From NCBI RefSeq assembly GCF_958298935.1, contig NC_084933.1:11887001-11951000 (forward strand): DNA of 64,000 bases, given 5' to 3'. Within the stretch, counting starts at the first letter, position 1; each line of letters begins with the position of its first letter. This DNA comes from Phragmites australis. Taxonomy: Eukaryota; Streptophyta; Magnoliopsida; Poales; Poaceae. The translations under genes and the position numbers were made by a program. The notes beneath the pieces are model-generated. The model ran no database searches and was not told the DNA's origin. It was given only the letters and a program-made list of their open reading frames with translations. Shown in pieces: positions 37,100 to 49,500 of the stretch.

Positions 37100-38080
37100 A
37101 TTATTACATGGATAGCAGCATCGTGTGCCAATATCAAATTGTTTTTTTTCCCCTCGCCCTTTCTTTTTCTTTTGTTTTGCAAAAAAAAAAAGCAATGCTT
37201 AATAAAGTCATGCATAAGATTCCTGATAATCAGTTGTTTGAGTCATACATATATCATAGTAAGGAAAAATGAAAAAACATTGCTATTATAACATAATAGC
37301 AGGTATACCGCAGTAGCAAAGAGGAAGTCTAAACAACCAGTGCAATCTGTATACACCCAGCACAATACAGATAACAAAAAGCATTGGTATGGTAAAATGT
37401 GGACCACAGCACAACAGGGATAATAAAAGGGCAGCATAATTTAATGCATGAATCGATAATCCATGCGACACAATGTATTGGAACCACTATAGGAAAAAAG
37501 TTGGCAGCAGAATGTACAACCTAATGGCTGATAAAATGCCCGCACAGTATACATATAAATCAACTGGCATAAGCCATTGCAAGAACGTGGCTACCTTTTT
37601 TTCAGAATTAAAAATATTCGGTACCGCAGCGACTAAGCAACGTAATATGATATAGATCATAACAGAGAGCAGCAACTCTCTAAGAAAGAAGACGATATAT
37701 TCAGCATGGAAAAACAAAAACGTTGTCGCAATAGAATCCAAGGAACTGTATAACAGGGATAATACATGGATGGCAGCATGATGTGTCAATATCAAATTCT
37801 TTTTTTCCCCTCGCCCTTTCTTTTTCTTTTGTCTTAAAAAAAAAGGCAATGCTTAATAAACTCATGCATAAGTTTCCTAATAATCAGTTGTTTAAGCGAT
37901 ACATACATCATAGTAGGAACAATAAAAAAGCATTGCTATTATAACATAATACCAAAATATCTAGATCATAACAGACAGTAGCAATTCTCTAAGAAAGAAG
38001 ACGATATATTCAACATGGGAAAACAAAAAACCTTGTCACAATAGAACCCAAGGAACTATATAACAGGAATAATAATAACA
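37100..38080. repeat. Direct repeats with ~660-bp and ~309-bp offsets in the Helitron 5' region
   Basis: Block 37104-37300 recurs at 37763-37950 (shared TTTTTCCCCTCGCCCTTTCT, GCAATGCTTAATAAA and CATTGCTATTATAACATAAT). Block 37655-37762 (AAGAAAGAAGACGATATATT and following) recurs at 37965-38072. There are no ORFs of interest; these are non-coding Helitron sequence. Confidence 0.75.
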
Positions 38081-38538
38081 CAGTGAAATCTAACATATAC
38101 AATGCTGATATATTGATCGCGATATAATATACGACACTGGGAACAAATTACTGACACAGCATACAAGCTAATAACCAAATCGCTGGAAAAACGATACAAG
38201 CAAGTGGCCACATCGTACCTGCAAAAGGGGCTCAATCTCACCACAATTTAGTCCGGGATCAATGAGTGCGAAGAGCTACAAGAAGTAGACACCTGCATGA
38301 AAGAAAGGATGGCCGCTTGTATAATAAGCCGACACTAATATATCAACTGAGTAACCACGATGACTTGTATATATCAGTGATTTGCTCCTTTTCCTGTTAT
38401 GCTCCTCTTAAAAGGCACTAAAAATAAGCGAAAACAAACAAAGGAAAACAAGCCAGAAGGAATTAAAAAAAAAAGAGCTGAGGGGAGCCGGAGGGAGGGA
38501 AGAAGACCACAAAGAATAATAATCAAACAAGATGTCAG

Positions 38539-39496
38539 TGAATCATAAGGAGGCTGCGATCGAAGAAACAAAATCAGAATATAGCAGAGGTGCGCTATAG
38601 CAGAGCAGCGCATATAAAAATGTTAAAGGAAGCCAGAACGCATCAACTAATCCCATGATAAAATAAGAATCAACAATCAGGACCATGGGGAAAATCAATG
38701 AAAGGAACCACTAAGAACCAATTCCAGGAGAAGAAAAAAAGCAAAAAAATAACAAGCAACACCATCTGTATATATATTTTTCTTGTCCCCTCTTTCTAAT
38801 GACAGAAGAACAAACAAACCGAAACACCGATAGAGAAAGGAACATAGATCTAGCGATTTTCCAAAGTAAATAACAAGAATAGCTCAGATCTCTGTATGCG
38901 CGTATCCACACATGTGAAAGAATAAACACCGATAGAAAAAGGAACATATATCTAGCGATTTCCCAAAGTAAACAACAAGAATAGCTCAGATCTCTAGATG
39001 CGCGTATGCACACATGTGAATCATAAGGAGGCTGCGATCGAAGAAACAAAATCAGAATATAGCAGAGGTGCGCTATAGCAGAGCAGCGCATATAAAAATG
39101 TTAAAGGAAGCCAGAACGCATCAACTAATCCCATGATAAAATAAGAATCAACAATCAGGACCATGGGGAAAATCAATGAAAGGAACCACTGAGAACCAAT
39201 TCCAGGAGAAGAAAAAAAGCAAAAAAACAACAAGCAACACCATCTGTATATATATTTTTCTTGTCCCCTCTTTCTAATGACAGAAGAACAAACAAACCGA
39301 AACATCGATAGAGAAAGGAACATAGATCTAGCGATTTTTCAAAGTAAATAACAAGAATAGCTCAGATCTCTGTATGCGCGTATGCACACATGTGAAAGAA
39401 TAAACACCGATAGAAAAAGGAACATAGATCTAGCGATTTCCCAAAGTAAACAACAAGAATAGCTCAGATCTCTGGATGCGCGTATGCACACATGTG
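38539..39496. repeat. 478-bp near-identical tandem duplication
   Basis: AATCATAAGG starts at 38541 and again at 39019, and the two units remain collinear to about 39016 and 39496 with only a handful of differences. Each unit itself contains two ~110-bp sub-repeats (AGAAAGGAACATAGATCTAG, then AGCTCAGATCTCT). Unequal exchange between the ATGCGCGTATGCACACATGTG sub-repeat ends explains the duplication. It is the youngest repeat in the Helitron. Confidence 0.88.
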
Positions 39497-39879
39497 AAAG
39501 AGTGCGAGGAAGAAGGGGGGGGAGCGAAGAAGGAAGAGCGAGGGGCGAAGGAGAACCGAAGGGTCCATGACCGAAACAAAAAGCGACACAAATGCAACCG
39601 AAACACTCCCAGCGAAAGCGACACAAATCCAGCCATTTTTAGAAGGAATCAACACAGTAACTGGAGTCAAACAGAAGAGCACGAAGAAGAGAATGGCAGA
39701 AGCAAAATCCCACATAGAAGCACATCCACCAATCAGAGGAACCAAGCGAAAGCAAGAGAGCAAAAACCAGCACTGAGAATCCAAGGTCCGGACCTTGCGG
39801 ACAGCAGGAAGACGGAAAGGGACGAAAAAGCAGGAGGGCCCAGGATTGTATCGACCAACGAGCACATCACCAAGTAGGC

Positions 39880-40163
39880 AAAACGCAACCGGCAGGAGAA
39901 GGTAGCCTGACCGGTGCGTGCCCGACGCGAGCAGGTCTCACCCGCGCGGCTTCCAGAGCAGCAAGTGGCGCGCGCGCGGCTTCCAGAGGCATCGAGGAGC
40001 GGCAACAAACTGACACGCAGGTCCGGCGCGCAGCACAGGGCAGAGCACTCCGCGCGTGATGAGGACCGCACGATGCACATCGGACGAGCGAAACGTTTTT
40101 CGCGGACGTGGACGTGGCGGCTGGCCGGGAAGGCGCGCGGCTCTAATAATAACTAATGACGGA
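39880..40163 (-). promoter_or_regulatory. GC-rich Helitron 5' end region
   Basis: A 250-bp GC-rich block (39900-40140) with GCGCGCGCGG runs, set in AT-rich DNA, next to the proposed 5' terminus. Helitron 5' ends usually carry the element's promoter, so this is a plausible RepHel promoter, but no TATA box or start site was identified. Confidence 0.35.
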
Positions 40164-41357
40164 TTCAGAGCTACTAAGTAAAAGCTCTATCCTCTTTTTT
40201 TTCTTCTTTTCTTCCTCCTCTACCATACTTATACTTAAAAATTAAAACGGGCTTGGGAGGCTTTCAGTGCGCCCATTTGTTGGCGTACGGCATGTAGAAA
40301 TCGTCCTGGTCTACCGATTGAAATGATCTTCTTCTTTTTTTGTCTGTGGTTCATCTGCGCTGCTATTGCCTCTATCTTACTACAGCGATCAGTTTCAGAT
40401 CGCCTTCAAGGAGGATTTGGGCGACTGATTGCGGTCACCATGCGAATAAGAAATGTTTTGTTAAATACCAAACGTAGGGGGCGATCGAGCCTTCCGATTT
40501 GTTGGGCGGATCGATGGTCAGCCGTCGGCATCTAGCTATGATCCATGCCAGCCATGCCGATCGTCATGGCCTCGATCCATCCCGAGATCGATCGTACGTG
40601 CATGTCGGCGGAAGGAAGGAATCTCTTGGTCGGCGGACGCAGAATTGACCGTGCCGGCCTCACATCACAGCGCCGCTGCCGGTGATCCATCCATCGGGGA
40701 GTGCACGCCGAAGCATCATGTAGAGGCTTGCACTGGGTTGGGGGATGCCAAGTGCTATATGACGTACCACCAAGTGGGAAGCCTTGTTTTCAAGATAATC
40801 TTTTGTCTTTTGTTTGAGAAAGAAAATCTTTTCTTGTTAATAATGACTCCATACAATAGGTTTTTTTCTCTATCTTTTTTCCTTTCTCTTTCGCGAACTG
40901 ATTTCACATGCATTTCACGAATCAACAACAAATGGGGAGCCTTGTTAAAATAGAGGAATTCTAGAAATTTTCACACAAATAATAATATTCGACCGTCAGT
41001 CTAGTTGACTCTAATCATCACCGGCACTAATAGCTATTGGATCTAACATGTTTTTAAATCATCATTTTCATTATAAAAAATTAACCCAAATTACCCTATA
41101 CATACTTCTAAATTGCCCACCTCTACCATTATAAAAAAATGCATACTAAGTACCCACAATACCTGCTTCTAACTTACTTGAAGTGTTATTAAGAAAAAAC
41201 TAAACAAAAGAACCCCAATATCTACTCCTAAATTACCCACATCTAACATTTTATATGTTTTTCACCTCAACATTAATTAGATCTCTCTTAATTAGGTCGT
41301 GGAGTCTGAAGATAAACTAAAAAGAAAGGAAATATTATAACATAAATGCCACACATA
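40164..41357. other. Intergenic DNA, no gene seen
   Basis: 40380-40740 is GC-rich with many GATCGATC-type words. The rest is AT-rich. An inverted repeat AGAGCT...AGCTCT (about 40168-40187) lies just outside the proposed Helitron end. Short ORFs are not convincing. Confidence 0.4.
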
Positions 41358-42900
41358 TACTACGTGAAAAATAGACAAAGACGACATAAAATCAGTGACG
41401 GGTTGTAATATGACCCGTCACTTATGTTAAAAGTGACATATCGTAGTTGTTATGGGTTAGTTTAGGCCAGTCATAAGTGATGGCAAGTTGTGACTCATCA
41501 CTTCTGACTCTTTATCAGTGACGAATCATTCTATGCCAGTCATAAGTTACAGGTCAAGTTGTGATCCGTCACTAATGACTAACTCATCAGTGACGGGTCA
41601 TCCAAAAGAGTCATTAGTGATGGGTCAAATTTTGACCCGTCACTAATGATAAGTTTTGACCCGTGAGAACAGATGAAGGAATCTTAATTAGTCAATCAGT
41701 TTGATGAAATATTAGATGTATTAGACCATCAACTCTTCAATTTTTTTCCGTAATTATGACATGTCTAATATATCGTTCATAATGTATCAATTATAAATCT
41801 AGCTAGTATTAATTAAAAATAATAACTGCATAATTTCATGTATCCAATAGTAAAATTTGCATTGATTTGCAAACCATAAAATGTGTAGTCAAATGGTAAA
41901 AGAAAATATCATTTTTCTAAACCAATTTGATTTATAGTCGTGTATTCACAAATATTTTTTTATTTTATTTCATTTTTCTCTTATTTTTTCTTAACTCACA
42001 AATACTAGAATATGAACTATTATATATTCCTACTCAAGTTTGATGTAAAGGATGGCAGATATAGACGTAAACACGCGTTCTAAAAATGGTGCATAAACTT
42101 TTGGGGACGAAAACTCAATCTTACAAGCCGTTTTTTTCTTGAAAAATTCACCAAACCTGATAAAGTCAGAGAGAAACGAATGTAACTTTTTTTAAGATAT
42201 CCATAGAATAAAAAAAACGTCAAAATCAGAGTTTGTATGCAAAAAGTTATACACGTTTAACTGAAGACACTCTGAAACAACTGATTTGTGTATCTATTGT
42301 ACAAAGCTCAAAAGTGACGGGTCATAACTGTGATCCATCACTTATTACAAGTCAAAAGTAACGGGTCACAGTTATGATCCGTCACTTATGACCTTCGGCA
42401 AAAAGGTTAAAAGGATAAAATATATTGCTCCCTTCAAAACGCAAGCGAGGGTGAAGTGGAAAGGCGGAGACGCGTGTGAGGATAGATTGTGAGTTCGATT
42501 CACATGGTACGTATATTATGAAAATAGCTTAAAAATAGCAAGGGATATGTGGTGAGTGGTGATAGCTCTAAGTTGGGTTGGCTCAGGTGAAAAATATATT
42601 TTTTTACTTTTTTCTAATAAAAAACGTAAAAATTGTTTATCAGTTATAAGTGATAGATCATAACTGTGACCTATCACTTATGATTTGTAATAAGTAACAA
42701 ATCACAGTTATGACTCGTCAGTTATAAAGGTTATAAGTGACGGATTAAATTTTGATCCGTCACCAATGACCTCATTAGTGACAGGTTCTTACATATCACT
42801 TATGACAGGTCATTAGTGACCCGTACGAGGTGACAGGTGTGAAACCCGTTACCCATGGCAATTATGATCCATTACTTTGGAGCTTTTTTTTCACGTAGTG
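41358..42900. mobile_element. Non-autonomous CACTA element (1.5 kb)
   Basis: The right end reads TTTTTTTTCACGTAGTG (ending 42900), the inverse of CACTACGTGAAAAAAAA. The left end at 41358 is TACTACGTGAAAAAT, differing in the first base. Subterminal regions (41390-41660 and 42300-42850) hold many copies, in both orientations, of a (G)TGACGGGTCA/TGATCCGTCACT motif, typical of the transposase-binding repeats of CACTA elements. No transposase ORF remains. The 3-bp flanks (ATA and ACA) do not match exactly. Confidence 0.75.
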
Positions 42901-43869
42901 ACATATAAACAAATATCATGAACATGGGAGAAAAAACCTTTGCGCAAGACTCTGATTTAGTCAAGTAATATAGTAAGGAAACGTGGTTACTATGCACATC
43001 AGTCACATCTAAATCCTAAATTATATGTATTTTACAAAGTCCTATTATATATAAATTTTCTAAAAATATTTATAGCTTGGGTAGGCACATGGGTTGGACT
43101 AGTGTTTTTAAAATAGCAGCTTTGCTAATTGTTTACATATCTTACAGTCACCTAATTAAGGCTACGTACAATTGTACATAGCTTGAAATTATAATGCACT
43201 GGGTTGTTGGATGTTAATCAAATGGTTCAGAAAAGTGAGTGAAAAAATCGATAGAATTATAGTCACTTGAAAACTAGGCGCTCCAACCAGCGTCACCAGT
43301 TACTTGCTCATGTAGCACACGGTTTGTTCCTTTGCCGTACGAAACTCGGAAATAGCTTTCAAACATGAAATTATAATTCCATATCATACATATGGAATTC
43401 AAAAAAAGATATCACAGAGATTGCTATCAATTCCTCCAACTTTCATATCGAATTCATGAAATTTTGAATTCAGATTCTGACGAGCTTTTGAAATCAGTCA
43501 TTTGATCTTTTGGATTAGAAGAGCATTTGAATCAATTGCTTGAACTTTTTCAAACTCGGATGTGGAACTTTTGAATCAGCCCTAGAAACAAACCAAATCT
43601 TGTTCAAAACAATCCTTGAGATTCCAAATTATAGGGGACCTATGAATCAATCTTTTTACGACACATCGTCGTGGTGAGGGAGCACCGATCGAGGAGGATG
43701 AAAATTGTGGCGATGGAGGGCATCAACAAGAGAGAGGAGAGAGCGGAGCACGAAGTTGTTGGGCCGCCCTCTGCTTCCAGGATTGCCAGATACCTGAAAT
43801 TTAGCTCTTTTGTTAAAATAAGCCTTTTCTTTTTGGTATCTTGACGTTTGACTCCATGGAAGGTTTAAT
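42901..43869. other. Intergenic DNA upstream of the bL27m gene
   Basis: AT-rich until about 43650, then of mixed composition. The stretch 43650-43890 should contain the promoter of the ribosomal protein gene. No clear TATA box was identified. Confidence 0.4.
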
Positions 43870-43889
43870 GTGAAATTTAGATTGCATTC

Positions 43890-43990
43890 TAGTGGGCCCA
43901 AAGCTTCTTTTTTCGACCAAAACAGATCCAGAGCTGTGGTTCGCAGCCTCGCTCGACTCCGCCCTCCGCGACGCCGCCGATCGGGACCAG
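43890..43990 (+). other. Non-coding first exon of the bL27m gene
   Basis: GC-rich leader ending GGGACCAG with a GTATCC donor at 43991. The intron would end with TTGCAG at 45652, 19 nt before the coding ATG. The 1.66 kb intron carries a long CT microsatellite near its start. Inferred from splice signals and position; the exon's 5' limit is approximate. Confidence 0.55.
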
Positions 43991-44014
43991 GTATCCTTCC
44001 GCCGCCGCAACCTC

Positions 44015-44016
<2 letters not shown>

Positions 44017-44064
<48 letters not shown>
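44017..44064 (+). repeat. (CT)24 microsatellite
   Basis: Uninterrupted CT run of 48 bp, about 27 bp inside the leader intron of the bL27m gene. Confidence 0.95.
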
Positions 44065-44066
<2 letters not shown>

Positions 44067-45671
44067 CTTCTCCCGTCGGCGTCCCCGTCTACCCTGGGCG
44101 CCACTGCCGTGTAGTGGAGATCCAATCCATCCGGACCTGTGGAGTCGATTCCTTTTTCCGTTCGTATTACGATGCCCCAGTTTGCTTGCACGAGTAGCTC
44201 GTTTCGTTCTGCAAGATCTTTTCTTTGTTGCTTGTGAGCCCTGAAGTCCGAATACGTCGCTCTCCGATCCGTCCAGTTCGTTGCGGATTCATTAATTCTT
44301 CCTCAAGCTGGCCACCAGCTGTTCGGCGAAATGCCCGCGAGGCAAATAGCAGCAGGTGGCCGCCCAATGCGTGCACCTAACGTGCTCGGTGAAATGCCCC
44401 CCTGCATTTTTTACTCTGGCCAAATAAGTTCTTCAGCGTTTCGCGCTAGTCAGTTTGAACTTTGAACCAAAGGTGGTTTCAGTGAGTGAACGTTGAACTC
44501 AGTCACTTTTAGGAATTAAGAATCTGGTTTTGCCACCTACTTAATTTGTTCAAACAGCTCTTTATGAATGCATTTCGGTAACTTTGTTCAGAGATGTCAT
44601 ATCATTGAAATTGGGCTCTTTCACTATCAAAGAACATATCATCTCTCATTATAATTGTGGTTCTGACTTTGAATAATCTCAACTTTTGATGTTTCTTAAT
44701 TGTGCTCATGTATAAACATAGTTATACTTTTGAATGTCAAAAACTGCAGGTACAGTTTGGGGAGGCTATGATGTTGTGCAACATTTGTTCTTTTGCTGTA
44801 GATGTAATATTTGCATTTGACTATAAGTGTTCAGGAAGATCAAGAATATGCGAAGATTTATAGTTAGTACAAAGAAATTCAGCAAAAGCCACCATATTTG
44901 ATGAATCAATCAATAACTGATTTAGTATTCGTTAAGAAGTTGCAATAGAAAAAAAAACATCAGTAGTGACTGCATTTCAGCTCGACCCATTTATTCAGTA
45001 ATAATAAAGCTTTATTATGATGCTTGCGGTTTACTGCTTAGATGTCTCACAAAATGAACTATCAAGTATTTTTCTGTCATTGTTATTCAAATTTCTTACA
45101 AGTTTGTATTACTCACCATTTTTTTTTTTTTTTGTAAAAGGCCATCTGAACAAAGTCCAGTATCAAAAGGGAAAAAAATGGCTTTAATCTTTTGTGAAAA
45201 ATCACTGATTCAGTTTTGTCCAGACCAGTTATTAATAATGCATAAATTCGGCAGCTTATTACTGCAGTAGCTCGTTACTACCATTATTTTTGGTCAAACT
45301 GAAGATAGACATGTATTTACCCTTTTTTTGTCAAATCTAAATATGCTCTATAATTTGAATTGCCTTGCTTGCTGCTTCTACCTCTCTCAAAGCAATTTTC
45401 TTTCTTTTACACAAATGAATAATAGTTAAAAGGAGAACTGCTGAAGACCAATATGCCACAAATTAGTTAAGTGGGAAGCCTAGTTTTGACACTTACATGT
45501 TGAGATTTGGGCTTCGTAAAAGACTAAAAGATAAAGCACCCAAAAGTTATAGTTGACGAAGTTGAAAAATCTGACAATGTCTAGCTGTATTTCTTATTCA
45601 ACATTGCGGTACAGTATTAGTGTCTACAACACATCATTCTTCGTGATTGCAGTTAACTTGTATCAAGCAAG

Positions 45672-46407
45672 ATGGCTTTATCATCAATTTTCAGGAGAGT
45701 AAATATCAAAGATCTGGTCTCAAATGTTTCGGTGTACACTAGCGCAACAGGTGATGACTTAGGCAGTTTGTCCAGCTTGCTTTTCTGCTATTCTGAACGA
45801 TAAGTCTGCATGTCTGAACTCTACTTGATTCCAGAGTCATCTGGAGGAATGGGCTTGGTATTTAGACGCTGGGCCACCAAAAAGGCTGCTGGATCCACAA
45901 AAAATGGCCGTGACTCCAATCCTAAGTATTTGGGTGTTAAGAAGTTTGGTGGAGAGGTACAACCTTCAAATGCTTATTATTTGTATTGACTTTTACTCCA
46001 TGAAATTAATGAGGTTATTGTAATTTAATTGAATAAAAGTGGACATGATCTGGAGGCGTCTCCATGGATGATACCGTATTATTATCTAATTTTATTTTTT
46101 TATCACAAGAAGTGGAAAATTAATCTGATACTGTTGGACCATCCACATTTGTTTTATGTTTCAGAAAGTGGAACCAGGAAACATCATTGTCCGCCAAAGA
46201 GGAACACGCTTCCATCCTGGGAACTACGTTGGCATGGGGAAGGATCACACTCTCTTCTGCCTGAAGGAAGGCCACGTGCGGTTTGAGCGCAACAAACTAA
46301 CTGGCAGGAAATGGGTTCATGTTGACCCTGTTGCTGGTCATGTTCTCCACCCTGTCTACGCCAGCGGCTCGACTTCTGCAGCTGACATGGAGGCGCAATT
46401 GCTGTGA
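45672..46407 (+). CDS. Mitochondrial-type large-subunit ribosomal protein bL27
   Basis: Three coding exons, 45672-45750, 45835-45956 and 46165-46407, give 444 nt (147 residues plus stop) with GT..AG borders and consistent phases. bL27 sits at the peptidyl-transferase end of the large subunit in bacteria and organelles. The protein opens [20 protein letters not shown], basic and serine-rich as in a mitochondrial presequence. The bL27 core follows: [31 protein letters not shown], then [34 protein letters not shown]. The C-terminal extension ([20 protein letters not shown]) is as in plant mitochondrial forms. Plastid bL27 usually has a longer, different transit region, so mitochondria are favoured. 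No lesion was seen. Confidence 0.92.
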
Positions 46408-47299
46408 CCGTGCTGTTGCTTTTGCTCTTCCTGAACTAATGAAGATGTTTGCGAGTAAGAAATGCTTGCAATATGCAAGTTGAGAGTCAGACAGGGCGAA
46501 CTTCAGCATGTTTAATGTTGCTCTTTAACGGCATCTTTGCAGAACGCAAACTTGGTTTTTGCAGTTTTCCTATGTATGTTGATGAACCGGAAATATGTAC
46601 ATGTGCTGCATCTTCGGAACCATAACTTGGATGATGAGCTGAAATGTTTTATCACATTTGGATCATAGGATTCTTTTAGGAATTTGGATGGTTCAAAATT
46701 TTCTTTGGAAACTTTTCCAATTTCCTCATCTGGAAAGCTATAGCACAGGAAGGGAAGTCCTTCCTGTGCTTTTCATGTGAGAGCTATAACACAAAGGAAA
46801 TCATATATCTCCATGCTGCTCCTTCATCTCTTGTGCCGCCCATTTTGCTTGTGTTCCTAATCTCATGGGTTTTCACTTTACACTACGCTGTTACTGTGAA
46901 TTATTCTCCACTGTTGCATACATACCTGCAAAATGGGCAAATCGGCAAGAGAGAAAGAAAACGATTTTGATAGCAAGACTTCAAAACTGTTCGGAAGGTT
47001 TAAGAAAATATCAAATCATTCTTCTCAAATTTATACTTAGGAAAAGATTAAGAGACTAATTCTGCCTTTTCAAGGAAATAGAGGATAGCGGGAACATTTA
47101 AACAAGTTTGATTCTGGTTGGATCAAGAAAGCCTACTTTTGGAAGATCTCATATCTCCGAGATCAAACATCAATTGCAATGATTTGATAGACACCTTATT
47201 GGGGTAGATGTAGATAAACAACACCCTTTATGAGTAGGCAGCATTTTTGTTATCATTGTTTCCATTGCATATCTCATTGTACCACGTTCTTTTCTACAA
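46408..47299. other. bL27m 3' UTR and downstream flank
   Basis: Transcript 3' region for the first few hundred bases, then AT-rich sequence with no recognised feature. A self-complementary word pair (CACAGGAAGG..., CCTTCCTGTG) near 46745-46768 could form a short hairpin. Confidence 0.4.
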
Positions 47300-47830
47300 T
47301 TCCACCTGGACAAGAATTTGTCAGCACCATGCCTGGGCCTGACGATGAAGAAGCAACGCTGGAAGACAAGGACACGGATGGCGGGAAACGCCGAAAGGTA
47401 ACAACCGTTGGAAAGGGCCAATGCTCGTATTACTACTGGGTTTGAATGGACCCATTAAACCTATGGGCCTTGTGGCATCATGACGTTGTAACGGAGACTA
47501 TATAGATCAGGAAGGGTGAGAAGGGGTGGTGATGAGAATGCAACAAACAGAACCTTCTTCTTCTTCCCCAATTCAACCGGCACATTGCCAAGTTGTACCT
47601 TCTACTTCTGTTCTTCCTCTCCAATTCCCGATTTCTCCTCTATAATTTTCCAATTGCTAATAGGATTTCTTTATAGATCATGGGAGAATCCAAATACAAC
47701 GATACTTTTAGATTTGCAAACCACGTGACTGTTTTGTAATGTTCTGATACACCTTACTTCTTCTTCATTAATGTAATGTTCATTTGTATACAGCGGAATG
47801 AGTAGGTCCATATCATGTTCTGAAATCTGG
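47300..47830 (+). repeat. Possible LTR retrotransposon remnant
   Basis: A short frame (VSTMPGPDDEEATLEDKDTDGGKRRKVTTVG) resembles the acidic C-terminal tail of retroelement polyproteins. It is followed by LTR-like text with CTATATAGATC, a CTTCTTCTTCTTC tract, and a TGGTGTATCAGAAC word near 47827 that resembles a primer site with extra bases. No paired ends were found, so this is tentative. Confidence 0.3.
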
Positions 47831-49500
47831 TGTATCAGAACAAGTTTCGGTTCTTTTTGTCTATAGGAACCGAATCGAGTTTAGAGATGATAATTGGATC
47901 CGTGGGTGTGAGCCCCGGGCGGGTTTTGCACCTGGTGGGGCCAGGTTCGGAGTGTTGATTTGCACCTATGGGTTTTTTTCCAGCCAAACAACTAGCCCAA
48001 CCCATTTAACTCAAACCTCACTCCACACCTCCCAGCCTCGACCCGACCAATCCCCTTCCCATTCCCCCATTCGGCCGCCGCCACCCTAGTTACGTGAATC
48101 GTGCAGTCATCACCTCCCCAGATTTGGATCTCCATCCCCGTAGCAATGAGGGCAACCATGAAGAGATCTTCCTCCCTTCTCACTTGTTATGACATTTTTA
48201 CAAAGGGACGATACATAATAAATATTAACGAAAGTTTGAACTTTACGAATGAAATTTTACAAAAGGATGATCCATAAAAATGAAACATGATTTGATTTTT
48301 TTCAAAATGATATGTAATACTAAGAAAGTTTGGGTGATTCAAAATTTGCATGGAGGACAACCTATAAAAAAAGATGAAATATAATTTGAATGCATGAGAG
48401 AGTGTGTGGGTATGGGATGTATTTCCCCTCAGGAAACACAACATAATTTTTCTAACCATATAGTGCGCTAAAATATTGTTTGAAGTTTGTTAACAACAAA
48501 ATATTGGACCGTGTTCAGCCAGTAGCGTCCTGCCACATCATCGTTTGAGTTGGTTGGCTTGGCTGTTTACTGTAGCGTGAGCCACTGCCAAATTTTCCTA
48601 GGCAAGTTAAACTTTATCAGCAAACCAAGCGGAGGCCAAATCAGTTGAGCGTGCCTCAGGCTTTGAAGTTAGAGGATGTCAATCCGAGTAGAATGAGTAC
48701 ACACCTACTTGCTTGCTTTGTGATCAACTTTTCTGAATGCTTCTCGTTGTTACCTTTTGGTCCATTCAATTAACCCAGGAGAAAAGTACAGAGAAAACAA
48801 TGGGACTCTGTCAGAGTAAGCAGCAGAGAGAGAACAAATTCGCCGCCCAGGTTTCGCCCGCGAAGTTGGCAGCAAATGAATAGAGCGTGACCAAATATGC
48901 ATGGGCATGCCAAAATTCGGCAGCCATCCAAATAATAGGTATAAAGTTGGGGGCACTATCAACTTTTGGTACGGCTACTCGGGGCTACAAGCCAAACATG
49001 CTCTGGATTTTTCTCTGTTCCGTTCTGTTCCGTCATACACAATTGTTTTTCTTGCCAGGTAGGATGAGCATTCCGTAGCATCGGTGCCTCATAAGCACCT
49101 ACACGAAGAGGTGCTTGCACCGGACAGAGAGGTGTTTTTATGTGGGCACTTGATGGTGTGTCTCTGTTCAAGCACTAGCACACTATAGATGATCCTGTGT
49201 GATATTTTCTCTAGTTGAAAATAAATAGTATTTTAAGTTAGTTAACTATTTTAAATTTTAGATATAAATTATTTTTTATTAAATTTGGATACTTAAAAAT
49301 GACATAATAGATTTGTCAAAAAATATTTTTATAATAATATAATTTTATTACATTTTATCAATATATTATAAGAAAAATAATAGTTAAAATTATATTTTAG
49401 GATCGTGTCAATATCGAAAACGACATATTTCAAAATAAAATTATTTTTTCACCGAAATCATCATCTCGTAATTTCGGAAGCGGGACGAAGAGCCGTCGGA
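47831..49500. other. Intergenic DNA, no gene seen
   Basis: 47880-47960 has GGGTGTGAGCCCCGGGCGGG-type text seen in eroded DNA elements. 49200-49450 is extremely AT-rich. There are no supported genes. Confidence 0.4.

Larger units (their letters stand above)
21783..40163 (-). mobile_element. Large autonomous-type Helitron (~18.4 kb), recently disabled
   Basis: Read on the - strand, the element runs from about 40163 (5') to 21783 (3'). The 3' end has a 7-bp GC hairpin, 6 nt, then CTAG followed by host T, the Helitron signature. Gene order is Rep/helicase then RPA1-like, as in autonomous plant Helitrons. The 5' end is less certain: TCCGTCATTAG after host A, with the first base at 40163, is the best A/TC junction upstream of a GC-rich leader, but no homologous copy was available to prove it. 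Internal non-coding parts carry several duplications. Coding lesions are few: nonsense codons at 33331-33333 and 26144-26146, and frameshifts near 31940 and at 29877-29884. Helitrons move by rolling-circle transposition without target duplication; none is seen. Confidence 0.82.

Noticed and set aside
36000..39500. CRISPR-like array
   Set aside because: Repeats are long, unevenly spaced and diverged, with no short repeat/unique spacer pattern; the genome is eukaryotic.
39464..40080. ORFs around the Helitron 5' repeats and GC-rich end
   Set aside because: Low-complexity translations produced by repeated DNA and a GC-rich leader.
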